Below are positions 8,745 to 18,637 of a DNA stretch of 64,000 bases, piece by piece. The DNA is from Bacillus norwichensis (GTDB lineage: Bacteria > Bacillota > Bacilli > Bacillales > Bacillaceae_C): NCBI RefSeq assembly GCF_014836955.1, contig NZ_JACSPV010000007.1:97350-161349 (forward strand), read 5' to 3'. A model generated the notes under the pieces. The model ran no database searches, was not told the DNA's origin, and saw nothing but the letters and a program-made list of their open reading frames with translations. Numbering within the stretch: the stretch's first letter is position 1; every line of letters begins with the position of its first letter. A program made the position numbers and the translations under genes.

Positions 8745-8865
8745 GGTATACATCTCCTTATTAAAAATGATGCTCTTTTAGTATACCAATAAAGCAACTT
8801 TTTTAAACCAATAAGGATACCACAATTTCCTTTTAATGGAAAAATAGTGACAACTATTCGGCCTC

Positions 8866-9964
8866 TTACAGACGGGAACGCAAAAACGCATTTATGAACA
8901 TATCAATATCACCGTCAGTAACCGCTTGGACGTTTCCGACCTCTGTATTTGTCCGATGATCTTTTACCATGGAATACGGATGGAATACGTAGGAACGTAT
9001 TTGGCTTCCCCACCCAATTTCCTTCTGCTCTCCGCGGATATCAGCAATTTGTTTTTCTTTCTCTTCAATTTCACGCTGGTGCAGCTTAGACTTCAGCATT
9101 TTCATTGCACTTTCGCGGTTTTTAATCTGTGAACGTTCATTCTGGCACGTCACTACAATACCTGTCGGCAAATGAGTGATCCGGACAGCTGAGTCAGTTG
9201 TATTGACATGCTGTCCCCCTGCACCGCTGGAGCGGTAAGTATCGATTTTCAAATCTTCGGACCGGACTTCAATTTCAATATCTTCATTGAGCTCAGGCAT
9301 CACTTCGCATGATACGAAGGAGGTATGCCGTCTTCCTGAAGAGTCAAAAGGAGAAATTCGAACAAGACGGTGAACGCCTTTTTCGGATTTCAAATATCCA
9401 TATGCATTGTGTCCTTTAATCATGAGTGTCACACTTTTAATTCCGGCTTCATCTCCCGGAAGATAATCAAGAGTTTCAACTTTAAATCCATGCTTTTCAG
9501 CCCATCTCGTGTACATGCGAAGTAGAATCGAGCCCCAGTCCTGAGACTCCGTCCCGCCAGCACCTGGATGAAGTTCTAAAATAGCATTGTTTTTATCATA
9601 TGGCTCGCTTAATAGAAGCTGAAGTTCAAACTTGTCAAGCTTATCTTTGAACTCCACTAGGTCGCTTTCAAGCTCAGCCTCAAGGTCAGGATCGTTCTCT
9701 TCCTTCACAAGCTCATGTGTGACTTCAAGATCCTCCTGGGTTTCAAAGAGGGCCTTGTATTCTTCAACCAAGTCCTTTAAACCATTGGCCTCGTTGATAA
9801 TAGTCTGTGCAGCCGACTGGTCATCCCAAAATGACGGATCAGCCATTTGTTCGTCCAACTCTGCAATTCTTGTCTCTTTTTCCTCTAAGTCAAAGAGACC
9901 CCCTAAAGTCAGCTAATCTCTTAGCCGTATTTTCCAATTCGCTTCTTATTTCAAAAAGTTCCAT
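8866..9964 (-). CDS. prfB: Peptide chain release factor 2 (programmed +1 frameshift)
   Basis: Release factor RF2 for UGA and UAA. The frame opens at ATG 9964 and runs 24 codons ([20 protein letters not shown] then RGSL) to an in-frame TGA at 9892-9890. The sequence AGGGGG-TCT-CTT-TGA-C is the classic autoregulatory +1 site, with a Shine-Dalgarno-like AGGGGG before CTT TGA. Skipping one T joins the frame [12 protein letters not shown] onward, giving 365 residues. The peptidyl-hydrolysis motif GGQ (SGAGGQHVN) is present. The stop-codon recognition SPF tripeptide is visible in [12 protein letters not shown]. Confidence 0.97.
9883..9903 (-). promoter_or_regulatory. prfB +1 frameshift signal
   Basis: On the coding strand AGGGGG is followed by TCT CTT TGA C. 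The Shine-Dalgarno-like hexamer pauses the ribosome on CUU-UGA; low RF2 favours slippage onto the +1 frame, so RF2 regulates its own synthesis. Confidence 0.95.
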
Positions 9965-10014
9965 GCTACCACCTCTGATGTTTTGTATTTATTTTATCCC
10001 ATCGGCCGCTTTAA

Positions 10015-12528
10015 TTAACTAAGACGGCCGTGGCACTGTTTGTACTTTTTTCCAGAACCGCAAGGACACGGATCATTGCGTCCGACAGTTTCTTTGCGAC
10101 GCACAGGTTTCTTTTTAGTTTTTCCGCCTTCCTCTTTCGGATTGACAGCCTGCCCTTTCGCCACTTCTTCCCGTTGTAAATTGTTACGGATTTCTGCTTT
10201 CATAATATACTTTGCAGCGTCCTCCTCAATGGAAGCCACCATATTTTCAAACATGTTAAATCCTTCGTTTTGATATTCGCGGAGCGGATCAATTTGTCCG
10301 TACGCACGCAGATGAATTCCTTGACGCAGTTGATCCATTGCATCGATATGGTCAATCCATTTCGTATCAACCGCTCTGAGAAGGATGACTTTTGTGAATT
10401 CACGCATTTGATCAGGCGTCAAATGTTCTTCTTTTTCATCATAACGAGCTTTGACTTTTTCAAAAATAAGCTCAGCCATTTCTTCCGGATCCCTGCGTTT
10501 TAAATCGTCGATGGTGATATCTCCTTCTGGAAGGAGGTTCGCATTGACATAATCAACAATCCCTTGCAGATTCCATTGCTCTTCTTCTTCATGATGAGGC
10601 GTGTGGGCATCAATTGCACGTCGAATGACAGTTTGAATCATTGTTCCTACGATGTCACGAAGATCTTCCGCTCCCATAACCTCGTCACGCTGTTTGTAGA
10701 TAATTTCGCGCTGCTGTCTCAAAACATCGTCATACTGCAGCAATTGCTTACGGGCATCAAAGTTATTTCCTTCTACACGTTTTTGTGCAGACTCGACAGA
10801 CCTGGAAACCAGGCGGCTTTGAATCGGTTCGGAATCATCCATTCCAAACTTTTCCATCATCGATTTCAAATTATCAGTCCCGAATCGGCGCATCAGCTCG
10901 TCTTCCATCGAGAGGTAAAATTGAGTAACCCCCGGATCTCCTTGACGACCAGAACGACCTCGGAGCTGATTATCTATTCTCCTGGATTCATGGCGTTCTG
11001 TTCCAATAACAGCTAGACCTCCAAGTTCCAAAATGCCTTCCCCAAGCTTAATGTCTGTTCCCCGTCCAGCCATATTGGTCGCGATAGTTACAGCGCCTTT
11101 ATTTCCAGCTTCTGCAATGATTTCCGCTTCACGCTCATGGTTTTTAGCGTTCAACACATTATGTGGAACTTTTCTCTTTTTAAGTAATGAACTGATTAGT
11201 TCAGACGTTTCAATCGCTACTGTACCTACAAGAACTGGCTGTCCTTTTTTATGTCGCTCAGCGATATCATCCACGACCGCCTGGAATTTCCCGTTCATAG
11301 ATGCATAAATCAGATCAGGCCGATCATCCCTGATAATTGGTTTATTTGTAGGAATCGCCACAACTCGCATATTGTAAATATTGCGGAACTCCTCTTCTTC
11401 CGTTTTTGCTGTACCCGTCATACCAGCAAGCTTTTCATACATACGGAAGTAGTTCTGAAAAGTAATTGTCGCCATTGTCATCGATTCATTTTGAATATCG
11501 ACGCCCTCTTTTGCTTCAATAGCCTGATGGAGGCCATCGCTGAATCGTCGGCCCTTCATAAGACGACCGGTGAATTGGTCAACAATAACGATTTGACCTT
11601 CTTCGACGACATAATCAATGTCATTATGCATGCTCACATGTGCCTTTAAAGCTTGGTTAATATGGTGATTCAACGTTACATGTGAAATATCAAACAGGTT
11701 GTCAATATGGAAAGCGCGCTCCGCCTTATTAATTCCTTCTTCTGTCAACTGAACGCCTTTCGTCTTTTCATCGTACGTATAGTCTTCTTCTTTTCTCAAA
11801 GTATTCACAAAAGCATTCGCTTGAAGATAAAGCTGGGTAGATTTTTGAGCTTGACCAGAAATAATCAGTGGTGTCCTGGCTTCATCAATCAAAATTGAAT
11901 CCACCTCATCAATAACCGCAAAATGGAGCGGCCTTTGAACACGTTCTTCCTCGTAAAGCACCATATTATCGCGCAGATAATCGAATCCGAACTCATTGTT
12001 CGTACCGTATGTGATATCTGCTTCATATGCTTCTTTTTTCTCACTCTTGGACATGCTATTCAGATTAAGCCCTACAGTTAGGCCCAGAAATTCATATAAT
12101 TGCCCCATCTCTTGGGCATCACGACTAGCAAGGTATTCGTTCACTGTAACAACATGGACGCCCTTACCTGTCAACGCATTTAAATAAACGGGAAGAGTCG
12201 CCGTCAGCGTTTTACCTTCACCCGTTTTCATTTCTGCGATATTCCCTTCATGGAGCGCAATCCCCCCCATGAGCTGAACAGGGTATGGATACAGTCCGAG
12301 AACACGACGTGCTCCTTCACGAACTACAGCAAACGCTTCAACAAGCAGGCTGTCAAGGGCTTCTCCTCCTGCATAACGGCTTTTGAAGCGATCTGTTAAT
12401 TCACGGAGCTCATCATCGGATTTCTTCTCCATTTCAGAGCCAAGCTTTTTAACTTCTACTGCCATTTTATCAAGACGACGTAATTCACGTGTGTTAGAGT
12501 CAAATAATTTTGTTATGAAAGCCATCAT
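10015..12528 (-). CDS. secA: Preprotein translocase ATPase SecA
   Basis: An 837-residue SecA motor that drives proteins through SecYEG. Walker [17 protein letters not shown] Walker B, preprotein cross-linking domain, helicase motif V-VI region ([22 protein letters not shown]) and a C-terminal zinc finger [18 protein letters not shown] (Cys-X-Cys...Cys-His) are all visible. Length is normal for Bacillaceae. Start ATG 12528 or 12525 ([10 protein letters not shown]) behind AAGGGAGAG. It sits immediately upstream of prfB as in B. subtilis, with only 50 bp between. Confidence 0.98.
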   Translation of the reverse strand: MMAFITKLFDSNTRELRRLDKMAVEVKKLGSEMEKKSDDELRELTDRFKSRYAGGEALDSLLVEAFAVVREGARRVLGLYPYPVQLMGGIALHEGNIAEMKTGEGKTLTATLPVYLNALTGKGVHVVTVNEYLASRDAQEMGQLYEFLGLTVGLNLNSMSKSEKKEAYEADITYGTNNEFGFDYLRDNMVLYEEERVQRPLHFAVIDEVDSILIDEARTPLIISGQAQKSTQLYLQANAFVNTLRKEEDYTYDEKTKGVQLTEEGINKAERAFHIDNLFDISHVTLNHHINQALKAHVSMHNDIDYVVEEGQIVIVDQFTGRLMKGRRFSDGLHQAIEAKEGVDIQNESMTMATITFQNYFRMYEKLAGMTGTAKTEEEEFRNIYNMRVVAIPTNKPIIRDDRPDLIYASMNGKFQAVVDDIAERHKKGQPVLVGTVAIETSELISSLLKKRKVPHNVLNAKNHEREAEIIAEAGNKGAVTIATNMAGRGTDIKLGEGILELGGLAVIGTERHESRRIDNQLRGRSGRQGDPGVTQFYLSMEDELMRRFGTDNLKSMMEKFGMDDSEPIQSRLVSRSVESAQKRVEGNNFDARKQLLQYDDVLRQQREIIYKQRDEVMGAEDLRDIVGTMIQTVIRRAIDAHTPHHEEEEQWNLQGIVDYVNANLLPEGDITIDDLKRRDPEEMAELIFEKVKARYDEKEEHLTPDQMREFTKVILLRAVDTKWIDHIDAMDQLRQGIHLRAYGQIDPLREYQNEGFNMFENMVASIEEDAAKYIMKAEIRNNLQREEVAKGQAVNPKEEGGKTKKKPVRRKETVGRNDPCPCGSGKKYKQCHGRLS

Positions 12529-13202
12529 TTTTTATATTACTCTCCCTTATATGGTCAAATACGGGCGAAAATACATATTTGGTTCTGTTTTCATGTGCAT
12601 TAGCGCACATCATCTTTATATTTTAACATTAATAAATAGTTTATGACAATAACGCGCGAGAAGGCGTCTATATGAATTCGATATAAGTTCGTTTTGAACG
12701 AACGGCGAGCTGAATATGATGATTAAGGCTGGCCTGTTTGAAAGATATTAGGATGTAGAGAGGTCAGGAGATTCTAGACTTTTACAGTTACGCGTCCTGA
12801 TTCAAGATTATTGAAGAACCGCTACACAAGCGCCTGTTTTTCGACGTACAGACTAAGCTGTAGAAGACAAGGGGCGACGTTCGGCGGAGAACAGTCCAGC
12901 GTTCTTTTACTTATTTGGCTGCCCGAAGCGACCTCGAGTCCCTGTCGTCTGCAACTAGACAATAGTGATTCCACCGAGGTAAAGGAAAAATGAATATCGT
13001 CGTAAAGCTAGACGAACGGCGAAGGAGGCGTAGTTTGCCTTCAGCGATTGGCTTGATCTCGAGCCGATGACCGACAGGCTTAGGACGAGATACCCGGCCG
13101 CTTCGCCTGCACTAGTACTTCCTGTACTTCCTAGCTAGACATAGAAAAACTTAATTCTTACAAAATATTCCACCTGATTTCATACTTTATTTACCATTCA
13201 AA
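12529..13202. other. Intergenic region with type II repeat material
   Basis: About 670 bp between hpf and secA. The part from ~12815 to 13147 is made of type II repeat blocks; the rest (12640-12800) holds nothing I recognise. No coding frame has support. Confidence 0.5.
12815..13147. repeat. Type II dispersed repeat, composite copy
   Basis: Contains ACAAGCGCCTGTTTTTCGAC then GTACAGAC and, 120 nt later, GTGATTCCACCGAGGTAAAG. Both blocks recur, shortened and fused, at 63930-64000. It ends with CGCTTCGCCTGCACTAGTAC ... CTAGCTAGACAT, matching the copy at 63425-63560. GC content is clearly above the flanks. Confidence 0.7.
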
Positions 13203-13243
13203 AAAACACGCTTCCTCCTAATAAAAGAAGGTTGCGTGTTTTA
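13203..13243 (-). terminator. Terminator of hpf
   Basis: Hairpin AAAACACGC...GCGTGTTTT followed by TTTTTGAA on the minus strand, immediately after the hpf stop. Confidence 0.85.
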
Positions 13244-13251
13244 AGTTTCAT

Positions 13252-13809
13252 TCAGTTTGTTTCAATTAGGCCATACTTTCCATCTTTACGGCGATAAACG
13301 ATATTTGTTCCATTTGTTTCCGCATCAGTGTAGATGAAAAAGTTATGACCAAGCATGTTCATTTGAAGTACGGCTTCTTCGCTGTCCATCGGTTTCAAAT
13401 CGAATTGTTTTGTCCTGACAATGTTCAATTCATCTTCGTCTTCCGTTGTTTCAGCAGTCGCGCCGTTCACTCCAGTTGCAAACAATTGTTGCAAGTCTCC
13501 TTTTTCACGGAACTTGCGATTTACTTTTGTTTTGTGTTTGCGAATTTGACGCTCAAGCTTATCTACAATCAAATCAACTGCAGCATACATGTCATCGTTC
13601 ACTTCTTCAGCTCTTAAAACAAGCTGTGGAAGTGGAATTGTTACTTCAACCTTAGATTTTTTATCAGGGTTTACTTTTAAATTAACATGCACATTTGCAT
13701 CAGGAGTTTCGATGAAATATCGCTCTAGCTTGCTCACTTTCTTTTCTACGTGATCTCTAATTGCCTCAGTTACCTCGATGTTTTCACCGCGGATTTGATA
13801 CCTTAGCAT
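13252..13809 (-). CDS. hpf: Ribosome hibernation promoting factor, long form
   Basis: A 185-residue long-form HPF. The N-terminal domain (MLRYQIRGENIEVTEAIRD, residues 1-95) blocks the decoding centre. The C-terminal domain (about 125-185, with FDLKPMDSEEAVLQMNML and YRRKDGKYGLIE) dimerises ribosomes into inactive 100S particles. It acts in the cytoplasm during stationary phase or stress. Located between the flagellar fli genes and secA, as yvyD in B. subtilis. The RBS AAAGGAGGAG lies close to ATG 13809. Confidence 0.97.
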   Translation of the reverse strand: MLRYQIRGENIEVTEAIRDHVEKKVSKLERYFIETPDANVHVNLKVNPDKKSKVEVTIPLPQLVLRAEEVNDDMYAAVDLIVDKLERQIRKHKTKVNRKFREKGDLQQLFATGVNGATAETTEDEDELNIVRTKQFDLKPMDSEEAVLQMNMLGHNFFIYTDAETNGTNIVYRRKDGKYGLIETN

Positions 13810-13962
13810 ATAAACTCCTCCTTTAAAGGCTATGTATATATACTTCTATATCATACCTCAGAATCCTGCAAAAAAAAGCGAAAGTTTTTGTCGAAATTCT
13901 GAGAAAGGCGGCGATTCCTGAACTTAAAATCTAAAGTCCTTCGGTAAAAGTCGATAACAGCA

Positions 13963-14310
13963 TTATTGCCTTTTATCATAGAAAACACCGTCAGTTTGCA
14001 CCTTAGTATAGGGGTTAGTGTACCGTGCCGCAGATGTCTTTTTTAAATCAACTGCATTCAAATCCCGTATAATATGCTTATTGAGTTCCTTCAGCAAAAA
14101 TGCCAATTCTTTATTAAGCTCTAGTAGTTCTTTACCAGCTGCTCTTTCTTGTGATGAAAAAGGAGGTTGGATCTTCGGAAGCAGTTCCTCTCTCTTAGCG
14201 AGCATTTCCTCAACTTGACCTATAATCTTTTCACGCTTGACTTCACCCATGTTATTTACTCTGTCCACTAAGCCCTTTGTAATGGCCAAGCATTCCTGAA
14301 CAGCACTCAT
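13963..14310 (-). CDS. fliT: Flagellar chaperone FliT
   Basis: A 115-residue, mostly helical protein in the position of fliT, overlapping the end of fliS by four bases (ATGA). FliT-type proteins act as chaperones for the filament cap protein FliD. Sequence conservation in this family is low, so the call rests on size, helical makeup (residues 5-90) and the flaG-fliD-fliS-fliT order. The C-terminal tail (ARYTNPYTKVQTDGVFYDKR) is probably extended. Confidence 0.85.
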   Translation of the reverse strand: MSAVQECLAITKGLVDRVNNMGEVKREKIIGQVEEMLAKREELLPKIQPPFSSQERAAGKELLELNKELAFLLKELNKHIIRDLNAVDLKKTSAARYTNPYTKVQTDGVFYDKRQ

Positions 14311-14714
14311 CGATTCACACTTTCCAGAGAAGCTTGCTGGCGCTGTCTATTCAATTGAATAACCTGTTTCCATGTATCACGAAATTCCGTCATTATTTCT
14401 TCGACTTCTTCAAGAATGGAAATATCCTGTTTGATATTTGCTTCCACTAGGCGTCTGTTTGCGTACTCGTATAAGGAGTGCATATTTTTGGAAATCTCGA
14501 TGTCCATATTTAAAGTTAAAATCAGTTCGCTGATAATATTCTGCGCATTTTGGATGTTTGTGTTCTTCTTTTCTATTTCCTTACTCTCTATCGCTTGTTT
14601 TGCCAAATTGATAAATTTGAGGCAACCATTATACAGCATCAGTGTCAATTCTCCCGGTGAAGCAGTTGTGACTGAGTTGTTTTGGTATGCTTCATACGGA
14701 TTCCTGCTTGCCAT
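14307..14714 (-). CDS. fliS: Flagellin export chaperone FliS
   Basis: A 135-residue FliS, the cytoplasmic chaperone that binds the C-terminus of flagellin and keeps it unfolded for export. The family's N-terminus NPYEAYQNNSVTTASPGELT and LMLYNGCLKFI are clear. ATG 14714 follows AGGAGTGGAAAT; the frame extending to 14753 would run into fliD and lacks a site. In B. subtilis FliS also counters FliW, linking it to the hag/csrA/fliW circuit encoded at 34.4-36.1 kb. Confidence 0.96.
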   Translation of the reverse strand: MASRNPYEAYQNNSVTTASPGELTLMLYNGCLKFINLAKQAIESKEIEKKNTNIQNAQNIISELILTLNMDIEISKNMHSLYEYANRRLVEANIKQDISILEEVEEIMTEFRDTWKQVIQLNRQRQQASLESVNR

Positions 14715-14739
14715 ATTTCCACTCCTAACATAAATAGTC

Positions 14740-16737
14740 CTACATTCCGCCAAATTGCTGCATCAGATAAAGGGATTGATCGTTTGCCCTTTGGATGGCT
14801 TTTTCCATGGCAGTAAATTGCCTCCACAGACGTTCTTCCTGCATTTTCAGCCTTGTTTCAAAGCTGGCGATATTTTTATCGACAGATATTAATTCTCTTC
14901 CCAAAGCAAACTGTTGATTCTTAGAACTTGCACGGCCAGCCCGATCCTGGATTTTGGTAATCGAATCGTTCACCGAATCATATAACTTGTGGATGACTCC
15001 ACGATCAGAATCGTTGGATCCGGTACCTCGAAATAGATTTTCTACTGCGTCCGGATCTTTTTCAATTGCTTCCTTCAATTTTTCTTCATTAATTTCCAGT
15101 TTTCCGCCATCAAGATAATTCTTTGTTGTTGTGATTCCAATCGCAGATAGCTGCTTGAACAATCCGTTTGTTTCGACAGTACTATACATATCCATCCGCA
15201 TATTTGTCAAAACGCCGGATAATAATGGATCACCCTTAAGGAGTCCGCTCCTGGCAAGGTCTTCCCATTTTTCCTGCTGCCTGTCTGAGAGCCCTTCACG
15301 CTCATCATCAGTAAGTGGGAGATAGCTTCTATTGCGCTCTTCATTCAGTTTTTTATTGATATCGTCAATCAGCGCATTGTATTGATCAACAAACTCTTTG
15401 ACTGTTTTTAGCACGCCTTCCGAATCGTTGGAGACGTTAACCGTAATCGGAGAATCTGTCTCCTTTAAAGTTTGTTTTAATGTAATCGTTACACCGTTCA
15501 TGGAAAATGTATTGGAATTCCGCTCAGTTTCAAGACCATTGATGGTGAAGATGGCATTTTGTCCACCCTCTTCATTACTATTTTCAAAATTTAATACTTT
15601 GTTAATTACCCCGCCGGAAAAAAATATTTCATTACCATCAGTGTTAAAATTCCCTGTTTCTTTTCGTGTCATCGTAATCTTTTTTGTATGCTCATCGAAA
15701 AACATCGTAATTCCAGCAGAGGACTCATTCACTTTACGTATAACATTGTTTAAAGACTCATTTCCAGTAACAAAAATTCTCTCATTGACTTCACCCTTAG
15801 ATGTATGGGCCCCCACCTCAAAGTATGTAAAGTTTTGGCTGAAAGTTGTTGATATCTTTGTTCCTTCCGGCGGCAGTTCTTCCGGAGGTAGTTCAAACAA
15901 AATGTTTCCATTTTTCAGATCTACTTTTCCAAGTATATCATCACCATTTTTTAGCACTCCAAAGCCATTGTTATCAGTGCCATCCCATACATATGTAACT
16001 GCCTCGGTACCTTCACCCACTGTTACTGAAAGGCTGGATAGCGCCCCTTTCCCAAGGCTGATCATATTCTGATCTTTACCAAGAGTATGATTGACCGTTT
16101 TTTCTTTAAGAGCATAATCAATCTTTACAGAGCTGTCCTCTGGTAATTTTTCATTTTCGTTAAATGTTAATTTACCATCTTCTATGAGAACTTGTCCTTC
16201 TGCAGGTTCTCCTGCCGTTATCACAGTAAATGACTTCCCGTTTACACTAAACGTGCCTGGAACAATATCATTTCCATTCAGGTCTAATTCAATTTGACCG
16301 CCTTTGACCTGAGAGTGTTTTGTTTCTGCAACACCTTTTTCCCATGTGACATCAGCAGAGTCTTTCAGTTGACTCCAAAAACTTCCGGTTGCACTAATCT
16401 CAACCTGTCCACTGACCCGATTAGCAGCCGTCGCCAATTGTTCCACCTTCGAAACCGTATACGAAGCCTGCGACGCTCCACTCGTCACTGTGGCCGATAT
16501 TTTCTCTTCATTCGTAGAAGACACCATCCGCGCTCGGTAATTACTTGTCAGTTTCAACTGGCCCAATTGGTTACGAAAGCCAAGCAGCATTGTGTTGATC
16601 GTACGGTAATCGTCCCGCTTCCATTCAAGAATTTGTTTCTGCTGTTTCATTTTATCAAGAGGGACTCGTTTTGCCCCCATCATATCTTTAACAAGCTGAT
16701 CTATGTCCATCCCACTAGCTAATCCGCCAATCCGCAT
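14740..16737 (-). CDS. fliD: Flagellar filament cap protein FliD, enlarged middle domain
   Basis: A 665-residue FliD (HAP2), the cap under which flagellin subunits assemble. The N-terminus MRIGGLASGMDIDQLVKDMM and the C-terminal coiled region (RAGRASSKNQQFALGRELIS ... MEKAIQRAN) are typical. B. subtilis FliD is about 500 residues, so roughly 165 residues are added in the exposed middle (about 100-400), a known variable zone. ATG 16737 is chosen because AAGGAAG lies 8 nt upstream, whereas it abuts the GTG at 16746. Second gene of the flaG operon. Confidence 0.96.
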   Translation of the reverse strand: MRIGGLASGMDIDQLVKDMMGAKRVPLDKMKQQKQILEWKRDDYRTINTMLLGFRNQLGQLKLTSNYRARMVSSTNEEKISATVTSGASQASYTVSKVEQLATAANRVSGQVEISATGSFWSQLKDSADVTWEKGVAETKHSQVKGGQIELDLNGNDIVPGTFSVNGKSFTVITAGEPAEGQVLIEDGKLTFNENEKLPEDSSVKIDYALKEKTVNHTLGKDQNMISLGKGALSSLSVTVGEGTEAVTYVWDGTDNNGFGVLKNGDDILGKVDLKNGNILFELPPEELPPEGTKISTTFSQNFTYFEVGAHTSKGEVNERIFVTGNESLNNVIRKVNESSAGITMFFDEHTKKITMTRKETGNFNTDGNEIFFSGGVINKVLNFENSNEEGGQNAIFTINGLETERNSNTFSMNGVTITLKQTLKETDSPITVNVSNDSEGVLKTVKEFVDQYNALIDDINKKLNEERNRSYLPLTDDEREGLSDRQQEKWEDLARSGLLKGDPLLSGVLTNMRMDMYSTVETNGLFKQLSAIGITTTKNYLDGGKLEINEEKLKEAIEKDPDAVENLFRGTGSNDSDRGVIHKLYDSVNDSITKIQDRAGRASSKNQQFALGRELISVDKNIASFETRLKMQEERLWRQFTAMEKAIQRANDQSLYLMQQFGGM

Positions 16738-16759
16738 ATTGGTCACTTCCTTTTATTTC

Positions 16760-17119
16760 CTATATTTTTTTATCTACAAGGATACCAATGGCATTTGCCA
16801 TAGCCGCAAACATATCAAGAAGCTTTTTGGGAGGAATTTCCCTTACCACTTCCTCAGTATCTTCATTTACGACTTTTACATAATATTTATTTAACTGGTC
16901 ATGATACTCAAACTTCAAATACTGCTTCGATGTTTTTAGGTGACTGTTCGCAAATGCTACCGCTCTTTCAAGCAATGCTGTCGCATCTTTTTCCGAAAGC
17001 TCGTATGATCGTTCCTTCGATGTGGTTGACTCCCGGTTGGACTCACCGCTGCCGATGACAGAGCGTACAGGCATCACAGTACCGTCAACTGGAAGCCTTC
17101 CTCCGATTGATCCAATCAT
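16760..17119 (-). CDS. flaG: Flagellar protein FlaG
   Basis: A 119-residue FlaG/YvyC family protein. A Ser/Thr-rich N-terminus is followed by the family core, about residues 65-119, with YLKFEYHDQLNKYYVKVVN and EEVVREIPPKKLLDMFAAM. FlaG proteins influence filament length or cap function, but the mechanism is not settled. First gene of flaG-fliD-fliS-fliT; AAGGAGAGAAAGAGG precedes ATG 17119, and a sigma-D promoter lies just upstream. Confidence 0.92.
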   Translation of the reverse strand: MIGSIGGRLPVDGTVMPVRSVIGSGESNRESTTSKERSYELSEKDATALLERAVAFANSHLKTSKQYLKFEYHDQLNKYYVKVVNEDTEEVVREIPPKKLLDMFAAMANAIGILVDKKI

Positions 17120-17160
17120 CCTCTTTCTCTCCTTCGGTAAAAATTAAATTCTTATGGATA

Positions 17161-17187
17161 TTATCGGCTTGAATTTAAGATTCTTTA
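17161..17187 (-). promoter_or_regulatory. Sigma-D promoter of the flaG-fliD-fliS-fliT operon
   Basis: Minus strand TAAA (17187-17184), 15-nt spacer, GCCGATAA (17168-17161), an exact match to the Bacillus sigma-D consensus TAAA-N15-GCCGATAA, 42 nt upstream of flaG. Confidence 0.9.
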
Positions 17188-17299
17188 TAAAGAATCTCCC
17201 AAAATCTATGAGAAAGGCCCATTTTGCTGTCCTGCCCATGATTCTAACGCCCTTTTATAAGTCATTTGCATAGGATAAGTTGAACATTTCAATAAAAAG

Positions 17300-17625
17300 A
17301 TGAGGTGGACCTAATTTGAATCATTTATTATCATGATCCATACGGATATCCAATAATGACAATGCAGCGTGGAGATGAGAGAATTTGGGGAAGACCATGG
17401 GGATGGGGATTCGGAGGGCCATTTTTTAGGCCATGGGGATTTGGCAATCCTTTTTTCCATTTTTCTGGTGAAGAAAAATTTGGAAACCGGATAACTAATT
17501 TGTCCGGTTTCGCCAATTCCAACAAAAATTTCCCAGGAAATGCTCACTTTTTGTCTAATCTCCATTCAATCATCTATCTAAAGTGTACTATAATGATAGC
17601 CAACACAATTATGGATGTGAAAATA
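17300..17625 (+). pseudogene. Disrupted Gly/Trp/Phe-rich small reading frame
   Basis: A ribosome binding site GAGGTGG (17302-17308) precedes TTG 17318, which opens MNHLLS and stops at once. Deleting one T near 17326 would give MNHYYYHDPYGYPIM and continue into the open frame MTMQRGDERIWGRPWGWGFG, then GPFFRPWGFGNPFF. The composition (Tyr, Gly, Trp, Phe, Pro) recalls small spore or coat-like proteins of bacilli. The frame then runs through a hairpin (17481-17508, AAACCGGA...TCCGGTTT) into the PP-loop gene without a stop, which is unlikely to be genuine. A frameshift mutation or sequencing error is the simplest reading. Confidence 0.45.
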
Positions 17626-18231
17626 ATGAAACAGATAGCCTTATCTTGGAGTGGCGGAAAAGATAGCTGCATGGCCCTTCATAAGTTGAATAGCGAAAAC
17701 ATGAAGGTTGTTTGCCTGATGACAACCGTTCCACAAGAAACCAGCAAAACATTTGCACATAATGAAGACGTGAAAAAGATTAAAGCTCAGGCTGATTCAC
17801 TTGGAATCCCGATCGAGTTTATTCATTGTACATATGATACATATACAGATGATTTTCTGAAGGAATTAAATAGGCTGAAAATCGAATATAAGCTAGATGC
17901 TGTTGCGTTTGGAGACATGTATTTAGATGGACATAAGGAATGGGGGCAAAGCCTTGCAGATGCAGCAGAGTTGGAAGCTTTTTATCCTTTGTGGTCTAAC
18001 AAATCAGAAATGCTGCACGCTTTGAAAAGATTTGTAGACACTGGTTATAAAGCCGTAGTCATTAAAGTACGAGAGGATTTGTTACCACCCAATTGGGTCG
18101 GACGTCCGCTCAATGACCATTTTATAAAAGACATCAGTGAAAAGGAAGTTTGCCCAATGGGAGAATCAGGAGAATACCATACATTCGTATATGATGGCCC
18201 GTTGTTTAAAAAAGCAATCTCATTTCATTAA
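17626..18231 (+). CDS. Dph6-like PP-loop ATP pyrophosphatase
   Basis: A 201-residue adenine nucleotide alpha hydrolase of the PP-loop class, nearest by motif to the diphthine-ammonia ligase (Dph6/MJ0570) family. The PP-loop SWSGGKDSCMAL opens the protein; EYHTFVYDGPLF near the C-terminus is the family's EFHTFVxDGP motif. Archaeal and eukaryotic members amidate diphthine, but bacteria lack diphthamide, so the bacterial substrate is unknown; tRNA or small-molecule amidation is possible. ATG 17626 is chosen because MKQIALSWSGGKDS is the usual N-terminus. The longer frame from 17356 fuses an unrelated Gly-rich segment. The ribosome site GGATGTG is modest. Confidence 0.82.
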   Translation: MKQIALSWSGGKDSCMALHKLNSENMKVVCLMTTVPQETSKTFAHNEDVKKIKAQADSLGIPIEFIHCTYDTYTDDFLKELNRLKIEYKLDAVAFGDMYLDGHKEWGQSLADAAELEAFYPLWSNKSEMLHALKRFVDTGYKAVVIKVREDLLPPNWVGRPLNDHFIKDISEKEVCPMGESGEYHTFVYDGPLFKKAISFH

Positions 18232-18356
18232 TCCTAAAATCAGCCTAGTTATTTCACCAAGAGTGAGGAATATATAAACATACATTTCTATGCCTATTAC
18301 CATGGCAAGAAGTCACGCTCAGGGAGATCGGGACAAAACTGGGCAAATTTTAAAAA

Positions 18357-18399
18357 GCGCAAGAAATCAATTTAGAAATGTTGATTTCTTGCGCTTTAC
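18357..18399. terminator. Bidirectional terminator
   Basis: A 16-bp stem AAGCGCAAGAAATCAA...TTGATTTCTTGCGCTT with a 10-nt loop, about 125 nt past the PP-loop gene and about 240 nt past the convergent aldehyde dehydrogenase stop. Confidence 0.7.
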
Positions 18400-18425
18400 T
18401 AATGCGATTTAGTTAATTTTTCTTG

Positions 18426-18619
18426 ATCAAATGCGCCTTGGCGTATTTGCGCCCAAATTTTTTCGAGCTCCGTTCGATAAATTCCCACCGAAAATCTGAT
18501 GCATCCGTCGGAGGCTTTAACTTTATTTAACCTGGGTTTGAACCTCACTGACTGGAATACCATTATACTTTCATCCTTACTACTCACAGATGCAAGGACT
18601 TCTGCTGAATGAAGTTAAA
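18426..18619. repeat. Type I dispersed repeat, copy 2
   Basis: Nearly full-length copy running from ATGCGCCTTGGCGTATTTGC to CTGCTGAATGAAGTTAAA. Inside it, GCTTTAACTTTATTTAACC pairs with the terminal GAATGAAGTTAAA as an inverted repeat. Its end lies 18 nt downstream of the aldehyde dehydrogenase stop. Confidence 0.88.
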
Positions 18620-18637
18620 AACAATATGTCCTAAAAT

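Noticed and set aside
12811..12993. 60-codon plus-strand frame
   Set aside because: Lies wholly in type II repeat DNA; the same blocks elsewhere do not keep the frame.
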